From Azospirillum melinis (lineage in GTDB: Bacteria > Pseudomonadota > Alphaproteobacteria > Azospirillales > Azospirillaceae), in NCBI RefSeq assembly GCF_013340935.1, contig NZ_WHOS01000015.1, positions 1 to 64,000 on the forward strand: DNA of 64,000 bases. Reading direction: 5' to 3'. Below, one piece after another: positions 35,521 to 44,801 of this stretch. Under the pieces are notes generated by a model. It saw nothing but the letters and a program-made list of their open reading frames with translations, was not told the DNA's origin and searched no databases. Position numbers and translations under genes: made by a program. The stretch's first letter is position 1; each line of letters starts with the position of its first letter.

Positions 35521-36846
35521 ATGGCGGGCGCCAAGTTCCTGAAGTTCGACACGCAGAGCCTGCATGCGGGGCAGAAGCCCGACCCGGCCACCGGGGCACG
35601 GGCGGTTCCGATCCATCTGACCTCCTCCTACGTCTTCAGCGACGTCGATCAGGCGGCGGCGCTGTTCAACCTGGAGCGGCCCGGCCACATCTATTCGCGC
35701 ATCTCCAACCCCACCGTCGCGGTGCTGGAGGAACGGCTGGCGACGCTGGAAGGCGGGGTGGGCGCGGTCTGCACCGCCAGCGGACAGGCGGCGCTGACGC
35801 TCGCCATCATGACGCTGATGGGGGCGGGCGGGCACATCGTCGCCTCATCCTCCATCTACGGCGGCAGCCGCAACCTGCTGGCCTATACGCTGCCGCGCTT
35901 CGGCATCACCACGACCTTCGTCCATCCGCGCGACTTCGACGGCATCCGCGCCGCGATCCGTCCGGAAACCCGGCTGGTCTTCGGCGAGGTGCTGGGCAAT
36001 CCCGGGCTGGAGGTGCTGGACGTGGCGAAGGTGGCGGCCATCGCCCATGAGGCCGGTATTCCGCTGCTGATCGACTCGACCTTCACCACCCCCTATCTCT
36101 GCCGGCCGTTCGAGCATGGCGCCGATCTGGTCATGCATTCCTGCACCAAGTGGCTGAGTGGGCATGGCACCGCCATCGGCGGCGTGGTGATCGACGGCGG
36201 CCGCTTCGACTGGGAAGCATCGGGCAAGTTCCCGACCCTGACCGAGCCCTATGCCGGCTATCACGGCATCGATTTCGCCGAGGAATACGGCCCGGCCGCC
36301 TTCATCGCCCGCGCCCGTGCCGAGGGGCTGCGCGACTTCGGCGCCTGCATGAGCCCGATGAACGCCTTCCAGATCCTGCAGGGCGTGGAAACGCTGCCGC
36401 TGCGCATGAAGTGCCACATCCACAACGCCCGCAAGATCGTCTGCTTCCTGGAAGGGGAGCTGAATTCGGAGAAGGGTGCGGTCGCCTGGGTCTCCTATCC
36501 GGAGCTTGTCGACCATCCCGATCATGCGCTGGCCGCCCGGCTGCTGCCGCATGGCGCCGGTTCGATCATCTCCTTCGGCATCCGGGCCGGTGCGCAGGGC
36601 GGCGGCCGCGAGGCCGGACGGCGCTTCATCGAGTCGCTGACGCTGTTCTCGCACCTCGCCAATGTCGGCGATGCCAAGTCGCTGGTGATCCATCCGGCCA
36701 GCACCACCCACGCCCAGCTCGATGCCGAAGCGCTCGCGGCGTCCGGGGTGGGAGAGGACATGATCCGCCTGTCCATCGGGCTGGAGGATTGCGAAGACCT
36801 GATCGACGATCTGAAGCAGGCGCTGCGCGCCGCCACCAAGGGCTGA
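35521..36846 (+). CDS. metY: O-acetylhomoserine aminocarboxypropyltransferase (sulfhydrylase)
   Basis: A 441-aa PLP enzyme of the Cys/Met metabolism family that makes homocysteine from O-acetylhomoserine and sulphide (direct sulfhydrylation), in the cytoplasm. PHIYSRISNPT-type substrate segment (HIYSRISNPTVAVLEERLA), LIDSTFTTPYLCRP and the PLP lysine in MHSCTKWLSGHGT are present. The MetY-type insertion GKFPTLTEPYAGYHGIDF separates it from MetB/MetC/MetZ. The Shine-Dalgarno AGGGAGG is immediately upstream. The alpha/beta hydrolase gene follows after 10 bases. Confidence 0.92.
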   Translation: MAGAKFLKFDTQSLHAGQKPDPATGARAVPIHLTSSYVFSDVDQAAALFNLERPGHIYSRISNPTVAVLEERLATLEGGVGAVCTASGQAALTLAIMTLMGAGGHIVASSSIYGGSRNLLAYTLPRFGITTTFVHPRDFDGIRAAIRPETRLVFGEVLGNPGLEVLDVAKVAAIAHEAGIPLLIDSTFTTPYLCRPFEHGADLVMHSCTKWLSGHGTAIGGVVIDGGRFDWEASGKFPTLTEPYAGYHGIDFAEEYGPAAFIARARAEGLRDFGACMSPMNAFQILQGVETLPLRMKCHIHNARKIVCFLEGELNSEKGAVAWVSYPELVDHPDHALAARLLPHGAGSIISFGIRAGAQGGGREAGRRFIESLTLFSHLANVGDAKSLVIHPASTTHAQLDAEALAASGVGEDMIRLSIGLEDCEDLIDDLKQALRAATKG

Positions 36847-36856
36847 GGGCCGCGCC

Positions 36857-37672
36857 ATGCAGCTGACCGTCAATGGAAACCCTGTCTTCGTCCACACCGG
36901 CGGCCGGGACATCGACCCCGCCCGTCCGGCTGTCGTGCTGATCCACGGCGCCGGCATGGACCACAGTGTGTGGAGCCTGCAAAGCCGCTATCTCGCCCAC
37001 CATGGCCGTTCGGTCCTGGCGGTCGATCTGCCCGGCCATGGCCGCTCCGGCGGCGAGCCGCTGGACAGCATCGCCGCCATCGCCGACTGGGTGGTCGCCC
37101 TGCTGGACGCCGCCGGGCTGGAGCGGGCGGCGCTGGTCGGCCATTCCATGGGCGCGCTTGTGGCGCTGGACGCCGCCGCCCGCCAGGGCGGGCGGGTGGA
37201 GGCGGTCGCGCTGTTGGGCGTGGCGGAGCGGATGCCGGTCCATCCGGACCTGCTGGCGGCCGCCCATGCCGGCGAACAGTCGGCCATCGAGATGGTGATC
37301 GGCTGGGGCTCCGGCCCGCGCGGCCATGGCGGTGCCCAGGGCGGCGGCTGTCCGACGCCGGGGCTGGCGCTGGTCCCCGGCGGGCGCCGGCTGATGGCTT
37401 CGGTGCGTCCGGGCGTGCTGGGCGTCGATCTTGCCGCCTGCAACGACTATGTGCAGGGGGCCGATGCCGCTGCGATGGTCGCCTGTCCGGCGCTGTTCCT
37501 GCTGGGCGCGCTCGACAAGATGACCCCGGCGAAGGCCGGACGGGCGCTGGCCGCCCGCGTCAAGACATCGCAGGTCGTCGTCCTGCCGCAGACCGGGCAC
37601 ATGGTGATGACCGAGTCTCCCGATGCGGTACTGGAAGCCTTGACGTCCTTCCTGTCCCTGCGTCGCGGGTAG
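36857..37672 (+). CDS. Alpha/beta hydrolase
   Basis: A 271-aa cytoplasmic hydrolase. The oxyanion-hole HGAGMDHSVW, nucleophile elbow LVGHSMGALVAL, an acid in LLGALDKMTP and the histidine of QTGHMVMTESP make a complete triad. It is too short for, and lacks features of, homoserine O-acetyltransferase MetX, despite its position 10 bases after metY. The substrate is unknown; esterase or haloperoxidase-like enzymes are the nearest types. Confidence 0.88.
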   Translation: MQLTVNGNPVFVHTGGRDIDPARPAVVLIHGAGMDHSVWSLQSRYLAHHGRSVLAVDLPGHGRSGGEPLDSIAAIADWVVALLDAAGLERAALVGHSMGALVALDAAARQGGRVEAVALLGVAERMPVHPDLLAAAHAGEQSAIEMVIGWGSGPRGHGGAQGGGCPTPGLALVPGGRRLMASVRPGVLGVDLAACNDYVQGADAAAMVACPALFLLGALDKMTPAKAGRALAARVKTSQVVVLPQTGHMVMTESPDAVLEALTSFLSLRRG

Positions 37673-37746
37673 GGTTTCAACGCGGAAATCATGCACCCGG
37701 AGTCGGGTTAATCCTGACATGAACCATTAACGCCCTCTGATTACCC

Positions 37747-37784
37747 TGCGGACGGCGGGATCGAGCGCAATCCCGCTGTCCGCA
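37747..37784 (+). other. Long hairpin upstream of the PAS kinase start
   Basis: A 15-pair stem (37747-37761 with 37770-37784, one G-T pair, eight-base loop) lies 20 bases before the TTG start of the kinase gene and just before its GGGAG ribosome binding site. No T run follows. It could end transcription of the hydrolase gene with Rho, or control kinase translation. Confidence 0.45.
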
Positions 37785-37804
37785 TCAGGGTCGGGAGTGT
37801 CGTC

Positions 37805-39721
37805 TTGCAGGATGGCCTGTCCAGGGAACTCAGGATCGGCGGCCTGTTCCAGGATCGCCGCGAGCTTGTCGCGCTGCTGTCGCCGGACGGGCGCGTGCGC
37901 CACATCAACGGCTCTGCGGGCGATCTGCTTGGCTATGCGCCGGAGGCCCTGACCGGCGCGTCGCTGGGCGAGCATATCCATCCCGACGATGTGGAGGAGG
38001 CGCAGCGCCGGCTGCAACTTCGCGTGAACGCTCCCGCGGGCAGCAGCGGCCGCGCCGTTTTCCGTTTCCGCCATGCCGATGGCGGCTGGCGCTGGCTGGA
38101 GGTCACCACCCGCAACGAGCTGGCCGATCCGGCCATCGGCGGGCTGGTGCTGAACATTCGCGACATCAGCGACCACATCGCCCTGTCGGAACGGCTGCGC
38201 GCCAGCGAGGCGCGCTATCGCACCCTGGCGGAGGCGGTGCCGGTCGGCATTTTGCAGGCCGATTCCGCCGGGCAGGTGCAGTTCGCCAACGCCCGTCTGG
38301 CCGGGATCACCGGGCTGGAGTCCGACCGGCTGCTCGGCAAGGGCTGGCTCGATGCCGTGCATCCGGAGGACCGGGAGCGGGTGGCGGCGGACTGGCGGCT
38401 GGACTCGGGCTGCGATGCTGCGGCGACCGATTTCCGCTTCCACGATCCCGACGGCACGGGCGCCGACCGCCGGGTGCTGTGCCAGCGCATCCGCCTGGAG
38501 GATGGCGGCACCATAGCCACCATCACCGACGTCAGCGAATATGTGCTCACCGCCAATGCGCTCCGCCTGTCGGAGGCGCGCAACGAGGCGATTCTCGACA
38601 CCGCCGCCGACGCGATCCTGACCGTCGACGAGGCGGGCGTGCTGCTCAGCTTCAACCGTGCGGCGGAGGCTATGTTCGGCGTTGCGGCGGGCGACCTGCT
38701 GTGGCGTCCGCTCGACCGCCTGATCCCGCTGGCCGATTTGCGGGAGGAGGGCGGCATCCGGCTGGAATTCGCGCCCGGCCAGACCACCGCCCTGGTCGCC
38801 CGCGACCGTGCCGCGGAGGCGGAGCGTGCCGACGGCACCCGCTTCCCGGTCGAGCTGTCGGTCAGCGCCAGCGAGGTGGAGGGGCGGCGGGTCTATACCG
38901 CCATTCTTCGCGACGTGACCGAGCGCCGACGTGCCGAGGCCGAGCTTCTGGCCGCCAAAGAGGCGGCGGAGGCCGGCAACCAGGCGAAATCGACCTTCAT
39001 CGCGACGATGAGCCACGAGTTGCGGACCCCGCTGAACGCGGTGATCGGCTTCTCCCAACTGCTGGAGACGCAAGCCGGGACTGCCGCGGCGGGTGGGCGG
39101 CAAAATGACTTGGTGGCTGACTGCGTCGGGGCGATCCGGCAGGCCGGCGAACAGCTTCTTGCGATCATCGACGACATCCTCGACATGGCGCGCGTCGATG
39201 CCGGCGGGTTCTCGCTGGTCGAAGGATCGGTGAACCTGTCGGCGTTGATCGAGCGCGTGGTGGCGGATCTGCGCTTCCATGCGACCCGTCAGGGCGTGAC
39301 GGTCGAGGTGATGGCCGACGGCGACCTGCCGCCGATCCGCGGCGACGAACGCCGCCTTGGGCAGGCTTTGGGGAAACTGCTGTCGAACGCCATCAAGTTC
39401 AGCCATCCGGGTGGCCCGGTCAGCCTGACCGCCGGCCTCGCCGTCGATGGCTGGGTGGAACTGTCGGTGCGCGACCGCGGCGTCGGCATGCGGCAGGAGG
39501 ACGTCGAAAAGGCGCTCACCCCCTTCGGCCAGATCGACCAGACCGTCACCCGCCGTCACGAAGGCATCGGTCTCGGCCTGCCGCTGGCGCTGCGTCTGGT
39601 TGAGGCGCATGGCGGCACGCTGACGTTGGACAGTGCGCCGGAGCAGGGTTGCACCGCCACCATCCGGCTGCCGCCCTTGCGCATCATGACCATCGCGGAG
39701 TTGCTGGCGTCGATGTCCTGA
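37805..39721 (+). CDS. Orphan sensor histidine kinase with three PAS domains
   Basis: A 638-aa kinase without obvious membrane helices, so probably cytoplasmic. Three PAS domains occupy about 15-130, 135-255 and 260-380; the first includes a PAC-like [18 protein letters not shown] coiled linker leads to the HisKA box [19 protein letters not shown] with phospho-acceptor H404, then the HATPase with [10 protein letters not shown] (N box), VRDRGVGM (G1) and [12 protein letters not shown] (G2). The start is TTG 37805, supported by GGGAG upstream. No response regulator is adjacent. The ligand or cofactor of the PAS domains is unknown. Confidence 0.92.
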   Translation: MQDGLSRELRIGGLFQDRRELVALLSPDGRVRHINGSAGDLLGYAPEALTGASLGEHIHPDDVEEAQRRLQLRVNAPAGSSGRAVFRFRHADGGWRWLEVTTRNELADPAIGGLVLNIRDISDHIALSERLRASEARYRTLAEAVPVGILQADSAGQVQFANARLAGITGLESDRLLGKGWLDAVHPEDRERVAADWRLDSGCDAAATDFRFHDPDGTGADRRVLCQRIRLEDGGTIATITDVSEYVLTANALRLSEARNEAILDTAADAILTVDEAGVLLSFNRAAEAMFGVAAGDLLWRPLDRLIPLADLREEGGIRLEFAPGQTTALVARDRAAEAERADGTRFPVELSVSASEVEGRRVYTAILRDVTERRRAEAELLAAKEAAEAGNQAKSTFIATMSHELRTPLNAVIGFSQLLETQAGTAAAGGRQNDLVADCVGAIRQAGEQLLAIIDDILDMARVDAGGFSLVEGSVNLSALIERVVADLRFHATRQGVTVEVMADGDLPPIRGDERRLGQALGKLLSNAIKFSHPGGPVSLTAGLAVDGWVELSVRDRGVGMRQEDVEKALTPFGQIDQTVTRRHEGIGLGLPLALRLVEAHGGTLTLDSAPEQGCTATIRLPPLRIMTIAELLASMS

Positions 39722-39806
39722 TCTGGCCTATGCCGCCCGGATGTGCCAGAAGCTGTCGCGGGATGTCCGCCTTGTCGGTGGACGGTTTCGGAAAGGCAGG
39801 TGTGCG

Positions 39807-40535
39807 ATGGCGGATCGGAACGGTGTCAGGGACGCGGTGGTGCTGGTCAGCGGCGGGCTCGACTCGACGACGGTGCTTGCCATCGCCAAGGCCGAGGGCT
39901 ATCGGGTCAATGCGCTCAGCTTCCGCTACGGCCAGCGCCATTCGGTGGAACTGGAAGCGGCGCGGCGGGTGGTCGCGGCGATGGGGGTGGAGCGGCATGT
40001 GATTGCCGATATCGACCTGCGCGCCTTCGGCGGCTCGGCTCTGACCGACTCCATCGCCGTTCCGAAGCACGACAGCGCTGCCGACCTGCAGGCCGGGCTG
40101 GGCGAGGGCATCCCCGTCACCTATGTCCCGGCGCGCAACACCGTCTTCCTGTCCTTCGCGCTGGCCTGGGCGGAAACGTTGGGGTCATCCGACCTGTTCA
40201 TCGGCGTCAATGCGCTGGATTACTCCGGCTATCCCGATTGCCGGCCCGAATACATCGCGGCCTTCGAAACACTCGCCAACCTCGCCACCAAGGCCGGGGT
40301 CGAAGGCACCAGCCGCTTCAAGATCCATGCGCCGCTGATGACACTGGACAAGGCCGCAATCGTCCGCCGCGGGCTGGAGCTGGGGGTGGACTACAGCCTC
40401 ACCCACTCCTGCTACGACCCGACGCCGGAGGGTCTGTCCTGCGGCGCCTGTGACAGCTGCCTGCTGCGTCTCAAGGGCTTTTCCGAGGCCGGAATGACCG
40501 ACCCGATCCGTTACGATATCGGAATGAAGTCGTAG
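39807..40535 (+). CDS. queC: 7-cyano-7-deazaguanine synthase
   Basis: QueC (242 aa) converts 7-carboxy-7-deazaguanine to preQ0 with ATP and ammonia, for queuosine in tRNA. The PP-loop SGGLDSTT lies near residue 15, and the C-terminal zinc site is formed by the cysteines of [21 protein letters not shown] start at ATG 39807 ([17 protein letters not shown]) after AAGGCAGG. queD, queE and queF are not in the window. Confidence 0.95.
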   Translation: MADRNGVRDAVVLVSGGLDSTTVLAIAKAEGYRVNALSFRYGQRHSVELEAARRVVAAMGVERHVIADIDLRAFGGSALTDSIAVPKHDSAADLQAGLGEGIPVTYVPARNTVFLSFALAWAETLGSSDLFIGVNALDYSGYPDCRPEYIAAFETLANLATKAGVEGTSRFKIHAPLMTLDKAAIVRRGLELGVDYSLTHSCYDPTPEGLSCGACDSCLLRLKGFSEAGMTDPIRYDIGMKS

Positions 40536-40576
40536 CGGACCGGATCGTTTCGCAATTGGTTGTTATATCCAGGCCG

Positions 40577-41581
40577 TTACTTCCAGGGCATCTCGGTCCA
40601 CAGGCTGCGGAACTCGCCGTCCAACTGCTTCAGCTCGGCGGCGAAGGCGTCGGGGCCGACGATGCGCAGCGGCTGGAAGGTCTCGCGCGCCTTGGCCTGG
40701 AATTCCGGATCCATGGCGGCCTTTGTGACCGCCTCGATCAGGGTGCGGCGGATCTCCGGCGGCAGGCCTTTCGGAGCACCGATGCCGCGCATCGACACCA
40801 TGTCGATGGCATAGCCCTGCTCGCGGAAGGTCGGCAGGTCGGGCGCCATGTCCCAGCGCGAGCGGCTCATCACGCCCAGCATCCGCACCGGGTCGCCACC
40901 GGCCATTCCGCGCAGCCCCTCGCCCAGATTCTGGTCGCAGATCTGGATGTGCTGCCCCAGCATCGCTCGGTAATTCTCGGCGCTGCCGGGAAAAGGCACA
41001 TGGGTGAGGTGAACCCCGGCCTGCCGTTCCAGCAGAAGCATGGCGAGATGGTCGTCGGAGCCGATGCCGGTCGAACCGACGGTGAGAACGCGCGGATTGG
41101 CCTTGGCATTGGCGACGACGTCCGCGACCGAGCGGAAGGGGCTGTCGGCGCGGACGGTCATCACGCCGGGATCGTCGACGATGTTCACCAGCGGATCCAG
41201 CCGGTCGAGGCCATAGCGCGCCTGCCGTTCGATCGGGATGGTGATGAGGTTCGGCGTGTTGATGAAGCCGATGGTGTAGCCGTCGGGCACGGCGTCGGCG
41301 ATGGCGGCGAAGCCGATTTCCCCGCCGGCGCCGGGACGGTTCAGGATAACGATCCGGGCGCCTCCCAGATACCGCTCGATGTAGGGCACCAGCATGCGGG
41401 CCGTCACGTCGGTTGATCCGCCGGCTCCATAGGCCACGATCATGGTGATCGGCTTCTCCGGATAGGCGGCCTGCGCCATCGGGCCGGCCGCGGCGCACAG
41501 AACCAGCGCCGCCAGTGCCGTGCCGAGAAGGGATGCGGCACGGCCACCGGCCAAGCGCAGAAATCGGGTCGCTGCTGTCAT
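40577..41581 (-). CDS. tctC: Tripartite tricarboxylate transporter binding protein (Bug/TctC family)
   Basis: A 334-aa periplasmic solute receptor. A signal peptide (about 1-39, ending AQAAYPEKP) is followed by ITMIVAYGAGGSTDVTAR, the Bug-family ligand loop, and VLNRPGAGGEIGF. Bug proteins bind carboxylates such as citrate, malate or aromatic acids. It is divergent from tctB-tctA, which encode the matching permease. I start at ATG 41581. Confidence 0.92.
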   Translation of the reverse strand: MTAATRFLRLAGGRAASLLGTALAALVLCAAAGPMAQAAYPEKPITMIVAYGAGGSTDVTARMLVPYIERYLGGARIVILNRPGAGGEIGFAAIADAVPDGYTIGFINTPNLITIPIERQARYGLDRLDPLVNIVDDPGVMTVRADSPFRSVADVVANAKANPRVLTVGSTGIGSDDHLAMLLLERQAGVHLTHVPFPGSAENYRAMLGQHIQICDQNLGEGLRGMAGGDPVRMLGVMSRSRWDMAPDLPTFREQGYAIDMVSMRGIGAPKGLPPEIRRTLIEAVTKAAMDPEFQAKARETFQPLRIVGPDAFAAELKQLDGEFRSLWTEMPWK

Positions 41582-41987
41582 CGTTCCATCCCTTACTTTC
41601 GTGCCGATGCGTCCGGCGCCGGCCCCGCTCGCCCCGGCACCCGAATCCACACGTCCTCGCTTATGCGTGTATTGACTAAATTTATCGATATAGAAAAGGG
41701 TGTCCCGGCGCAAAATGCCGCGGGTGGAGTTTGAAAATTCCCTTACGCCGCAAATTAATGCGCGTATCGGCATGCATATGACACTCGACGGAGATGCCGT
41801 ACGCGACGATAATGCAACCCGCGGATTCGGGTGCCGAGGGTTCGGAACGGCCAGTGTGGATTGCGCCCGGTTGGGGGCGGACCCGCTCCCTCCCATGCCC
41901 CTCGTCCGATGAACTCGTTCCACGAAGCGAGAGCGCTGCATCCGGCCTACTCGCCATCGCGTGCCTGAGAGAGCGGACATCCATCCA
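41582..41987. promoter_or_regulatory. Divergent tctC / tctBA control region
   Basis: A 406-base gap without a credible gene. Its centre (about 41670-41770) is much richer in A/T than its surroundings, as expected for back-to-back promoters. It contains the palindrome TATCGATA (41683-41690) next to TTGACT (41672-41677). No -10 at proper spacing is convincing, so individual promoters are not called. Confidence 0.4.
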
Positions 41988-42464
41988 ATGACACATACCC
42001 TGAGATCGCCACGGCCGGCTGCCTTCCGGCTGAGATCGCCCCAGGACCTTGCGGCCGGGCTGCTGCTCGCCGCCATCGCACTCGGCGGGCTGTGGCTGGC
42101 GCGCAATTGGGAAGCCGGGTCGCTGGCCATGATGCAGGCCGGCTTCTTCCCACGGCTCGTCTGCTATTTTCTGCTGGCATCCGGGCTCGCGACGATGTTT
42201 CGCGCCCTGACCGCCGATGCGCCGGCGGCGCTGGCCTGGGCATGGCGGCCATCGGTTGCCATCACCGTCGCGGTGGTGGCCTTCGCCGCCCTGCTCGACA
42301 AGCTGGGGCTGGTGCTCGCCATCCTGGCGCTGATCGGCATCGGCGGACTGGCCGGCCGACCGCTCCGCCCGGGGCCCTTCACCGCGCTGTGGGCCACGCT
42401 GGCCACTGCTTGCGTTGCCATCTTCTCCTGGGGACTGGGCCTGCCGCTCCAGATCTGGCCATGA
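41988..42464 (+). CDS. tctB: Tripartite tricarboxylate transporter small permease (TctB)
   Basis: A 158-aa membrane protein with four hydrophobic segments after a basic N-terminus, matching the DUF1468/TctB family: AAGLLLAAIALGGLWLARNW, GFFPRLVCYFLLASGL, and two more to the C-terminus. I chose ATG 41988 (MTHTLRSPRP); an upstream GTG is possible. The stop overlaps the tctA start (ATGA). Confidence 0.87.
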   Translation: MTHTLRSPRPAAFRLRSPQDLAAGLLLAAIALGGLWLARNWEAGSLAMMQAGFFPRLVCYFLLASGLATMFRALTADAPAALAWAWRPSVAITVAVVAFAALLDKLGLVLAILALIGIGGLAGRPLRPGPFTALWATLATACVAIFSWGLGLPLQIWP

Positions 42465-43963
42465 TGGACGTCTTCGCCAATCTTTGGCTCGGGCTGGGCG
42501 TGTCGGTCGAGCCGATGAACCTGCTCTATTGCTTCCTCGGCGCGCTGATCGGCACGCTGATCGGCGTTCTGCCGGGGCTGGGGCCGACGGCGACGGTGGC
42601 GCTGCTGCTGCCGATCACCTTCTACCTGCCGCCGGTCGGCGCGCTGATCATGCTGGCCGGCATCTTCTACGGTGCCCAATATGGCGGCTCGACCACCGCC
42701 ATCCTGGTGAAGCTGCCGGGCGAATCCTCGTCCGTCATGACCTGTCTGGACGGCAACGCCATGGCGCGGCAGGGCCGCGGCGGCGTGGCGCTGGCGACCG
42801 CGGCGCTGGCCTCGCTGTTCGCCGGTATCGCGACAACGCTGGTCATCGCCGTCGCCGGGCCGCCGCTGGCCGGGGTGGCGCTGGCCTTCGGTCCGTCGGA
42901 ATATGTGGCGCTGATGCTGGTCGGCCTGATCGGCGCGGTGATCCTCGCCCACGGATCCGTCGTCAAGGCGGTGGCGATGATCCTGATCGGGCTGCTGCTC
43001 TCCATGGTCGGCACCGACGTCAATTCCGGCCAGATGCGCTTCACCTTCGACATCCCGCAGCTTTATGACGGGCTGGACTTCGTGCCGCTCGCCATGGGGC
43101 TGTTCGGGCTGGCCGACATCATCATCAATCTGGAGGAGACGGAGGGGCGCGGGATCGAACCGTCGCCGATCCACCGGCTGTGGCCGAGCTGGCAGGACTT
43201 CAAGGACGCCTGGCCGGCTGCCGTGCGCGGCACGGCTCTCGGCGCCTTCCTCGGCATCCTGCCGGGCGGCGGGGCGACGCTGAGCGCCTTTTCCTCCTAC
43301 GCGCTGGAAAAGAAGGTGGCGCGCGATCCGGGCGCCTTCGGCAAGGGCGCCATCCAGGGCGTCGCCGGACCGGAGGCCGCCAACAACGCCGGCGCCCAGG
43401 CCAGCTTCATCCCGATGCTCAGCCTCGGCATTCCGTCCAACGCGGTGATGGCGCTGATGATCGGCGCGATGATGATCCACGGCATCACGCCGGGGCCGCA
43501 GATCATGACCAAGCAGCCCGACCTGTTCTGGGGCATGATCGCCAGCATGCTGGTCGGCAACATCATGCTGGTGGTGCTGAACCTGCCGCTGATCGGCATC
43601 TGGGTGCGGTTGCTGCGGGTTCCCTACGCCTACCTGTTCCCGGCCATCCTGGTCTTCTGCTGCATCGGCACCTACAGCCTGCGGAACGACGTCTTCGACG
43701 TGGTGATGATGGCCGGCTTCGGTTTGTTCGGCTATGTGCTGAAAAAGCTGGACTGCGAGCCGGCGCCGCTGCTGCTCGGCTTCGTCCTCGGCCCGCTGCT
43801 GGAGGAGAATCTGAGCCGGGCGATGCTGCTGTCGCATGGCGACCTCGGCATCTTCATCTCCCGGCCGATCAGCGCCGGCCTGATGGCGGTGGCCGCCGGC
43901 CTGCTGGCTCTGATCCTGCTGCCGGCCTTCCGCCGCCAGCGCGAGGTGGCGTTCAAGGAGTAA
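42461..43963 (+). CDS. tctA: Tripartite tricarboxylate transporter large permease (TctA)
   Basis: A 500-aa inner-membrane protein with about 11-12 helices. The family motif GVLPGLGPTATVALLLP lies near the N-terminus, with YGGSTTAILVKLPGE and GILPGGGATLSAF further on. It forms the cation-coupled permease with TctB, fed by TctC. It starts with ATGATG at 42461, overlapping the tctB stop. The substrate cannot be told; the local set lacks the tctDE two-component system. Confidence 0.94.
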   Translation: MMDVFANLWLGLGVSVEPMNLLYCFLGALIGTLIGVLPGLGPTATVALLLPITFYLPPVGALIMLAGIFYGAQYGGSTTAILVKLPGESSSVMTCLDGNAMARQGRGGVALATAALASLFAGIATTLVIAVAGPPLAGVALAFGPSEYVALMLVGLIGAVILAHGSVVKAVAMILIGLLLSMVGTDVNSGQMRFTFDIPQLYDGLDFVPLAMGLFGLADIIINLEETEGRGIEPSPIHRLWPSWQDFKDAWPAAVRGTALGAFLGILPGGGATLSAFSSYALEKKVARDPGAFGKGAIQGVAGPEAANNAGAQASFIPMLSLGIPSNAVMALMIGAMMIHGITPGPQIMTKQPDLFWGMIASMLVGNIMLVVLNLPLIGIWVRLLRVPYAYLFPAILVFCCIGTYSLRNDVFDVVMMAGFGLFGYVLKKLDCEPAPLLLGFVLGPLLEENLSRAMLLSHGDLGIFISRPISAGLMAVAAGLLALILLPAFRRQREVAFKE

Positions 43964-44015
43964 GCGTCGCCTCTGCTGAGCGCGTCCTGCGGCAATCCGC
44001 TACGGGACTCGCTCC

Positions 44016-44044
44016 TTGCCAAACAAGATAAAATTTTATATAAA
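44016..44044 (+). promoter_or_regulatory. Promoter of the small membrane protein gene
   Basis: TTGCCA (44016-44021), a 17-base spacer and TATAAA (44039-44044) form a good sigma-70 promoter in an AT-rich patch after tctA. The predicted start is near 44051, 31 bases before the ATG. Confidence 0.65.
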
Positions 44045-44081
44045 AGCATATCGATTGTTGGAAATGGTGAGGGAGCGCATC

Positions 44082-44315
44082 ATGGCTGCCACCGCCTGGA
44101 TGGGACAGCGTCTGCCCGGCCGCGCCGCGCGGGCCATAGAGCGCGCACATCGTCGTGCCAATGCCCGCAAGCGCGTCTGGTCCCGCGACATCGCCCGCCT
44201 GATGCTGGTCGCCTCCGTCCTCGTCCTGGGCATGCTGGCGGTGGAGATCGGGCGCAAGGCCGTCACCATCCTCAGCCACAACACCGCCCAGCAGTCCGTC
44301 GAGATCACCGGTTAG
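44082..44315 (+). CDS. Small single-pass membrane protein, unknown function
   Basis: I do not recognise this 77-aa product. The ATG at 44082 has GAGGGAG six bases upstream and a good promoter before that, so expression is well supported. An Arg/Ala-rich N-terminal half (GQRLPGRAARAIERAHRRA) precedes one membrane helix (about 39-57, IARLMLVASVLVLGMLAVEIG). A short polar tail follows. The basic side would place the N-terminus in the cytoplasm. Confidence 0.65.
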   Translation: MAATAWMGQRLPGRAARAIERAHRRANARKRVWSRDIARLMLVASVLVLGMLAVEIGRKAVTILSHNTAQQSVEITG

Positions 44316-44316
44316 A

Positions 44317-44359
44317 GTGTGATCGGTTCAAGCGGAATCGCTTGAAGCGTGAATCACAC
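44317..44359. repeat. REP-like nested palindrome
   Basis: An outer repeat GTGTGAT (44317-44323) / ATCACAC (44353-44359) encloses a perfect hairpin TTCAAGCG (44327-44334) / CGCTTGAA (44339-44346). It begins right after the small membrane protein gene. The shape and position are those of dispersed intergenic palindromes in alphaproteobacteria; copy number cannot be judged from one window. Confidence 0.5.
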
Positions 44360-44374
44360 GGGAGACCAAAAGCT

Positions 44375-44416
44375 TGGAGTCTGTCCGGTGCTTCAATAAG
44401 CACCGGACAGACTCCA
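44375..44416 (-). terminator. Terminator of the HAD-cupin unit
   Basis: A perfect 19-base inverted repeat (44375-44393 and 44398-44416) with a four-base loop lies 10 bases after the minus-strand cupin stop. On the minus strand it is followed by AGCTTTTGG. It is the longest perfect stem noticed in the window. Confidence 0.75.
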
Positions 44417-44426
44417 GGCGGGCGGA

Positions 44427-44789
44427 TCAGGGCAGGATCACCACATAGCGCTTGGTGGTGGCCGCGACCACCGTCCAGCTCCCCTGGAATCCCGGTTCGA
44501 TGACGAAACGGTCCCCGGTCTTCAAGGTCCACGACCGGCCATCGTCATGGGCGACGATGCTCTCGCCCTCCAGAATCTCGCAATACTCCCACTCGTCATA
44601 GACGATGCGCCAGGAACCGGGCGTCGAATGCCATGTGCCGGCGAACCGCTTGCCGTCGGGCGACTCGTAGCCGTTCCAGCTGGTGAAGACCGGCGCACCC
44701 GACAGGAGGCGCTCGGCCGCCGGTGCGCCGGTTTCGGGCGTGATGCCGTCGAGGTCGGCCAAGAGCGACAGGGGAGTGGACAGGGTCAT
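44427..44789 (-). CDS. Cupin-domain protein (EutQ/ureidoglycine-type)
   Basis: A 120-aa single cupin. The barrel segments FAGTWHSTPGSWRIVYDEWEY, EILEGESIVAHDDG and GDRFVIEPGFQGSW match the small DUF861-type cupins related to EutQ and ureidoglycine aminohydrolase. A strong metal-ligand set is not complete (few histidines), so catalysis is uncertain. It is 12 bases downstream of the HAD hydrolase, in the same transcript. Confidence 0.8.
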   Translation of the reverse strand: MTLSTPLSLLADLDGITPETGAPAAERLLSGAPVFTSWNGYESPDGKRFAGTWHSTPGSWRIVYDEWEYCEILEGESIVAHDDGRSWTLKTGDRFVIEPGFQGSWTVVAATTKRYVVILP

Positions 44790-44801
44790 CGTCAGGGCTC
44801 C

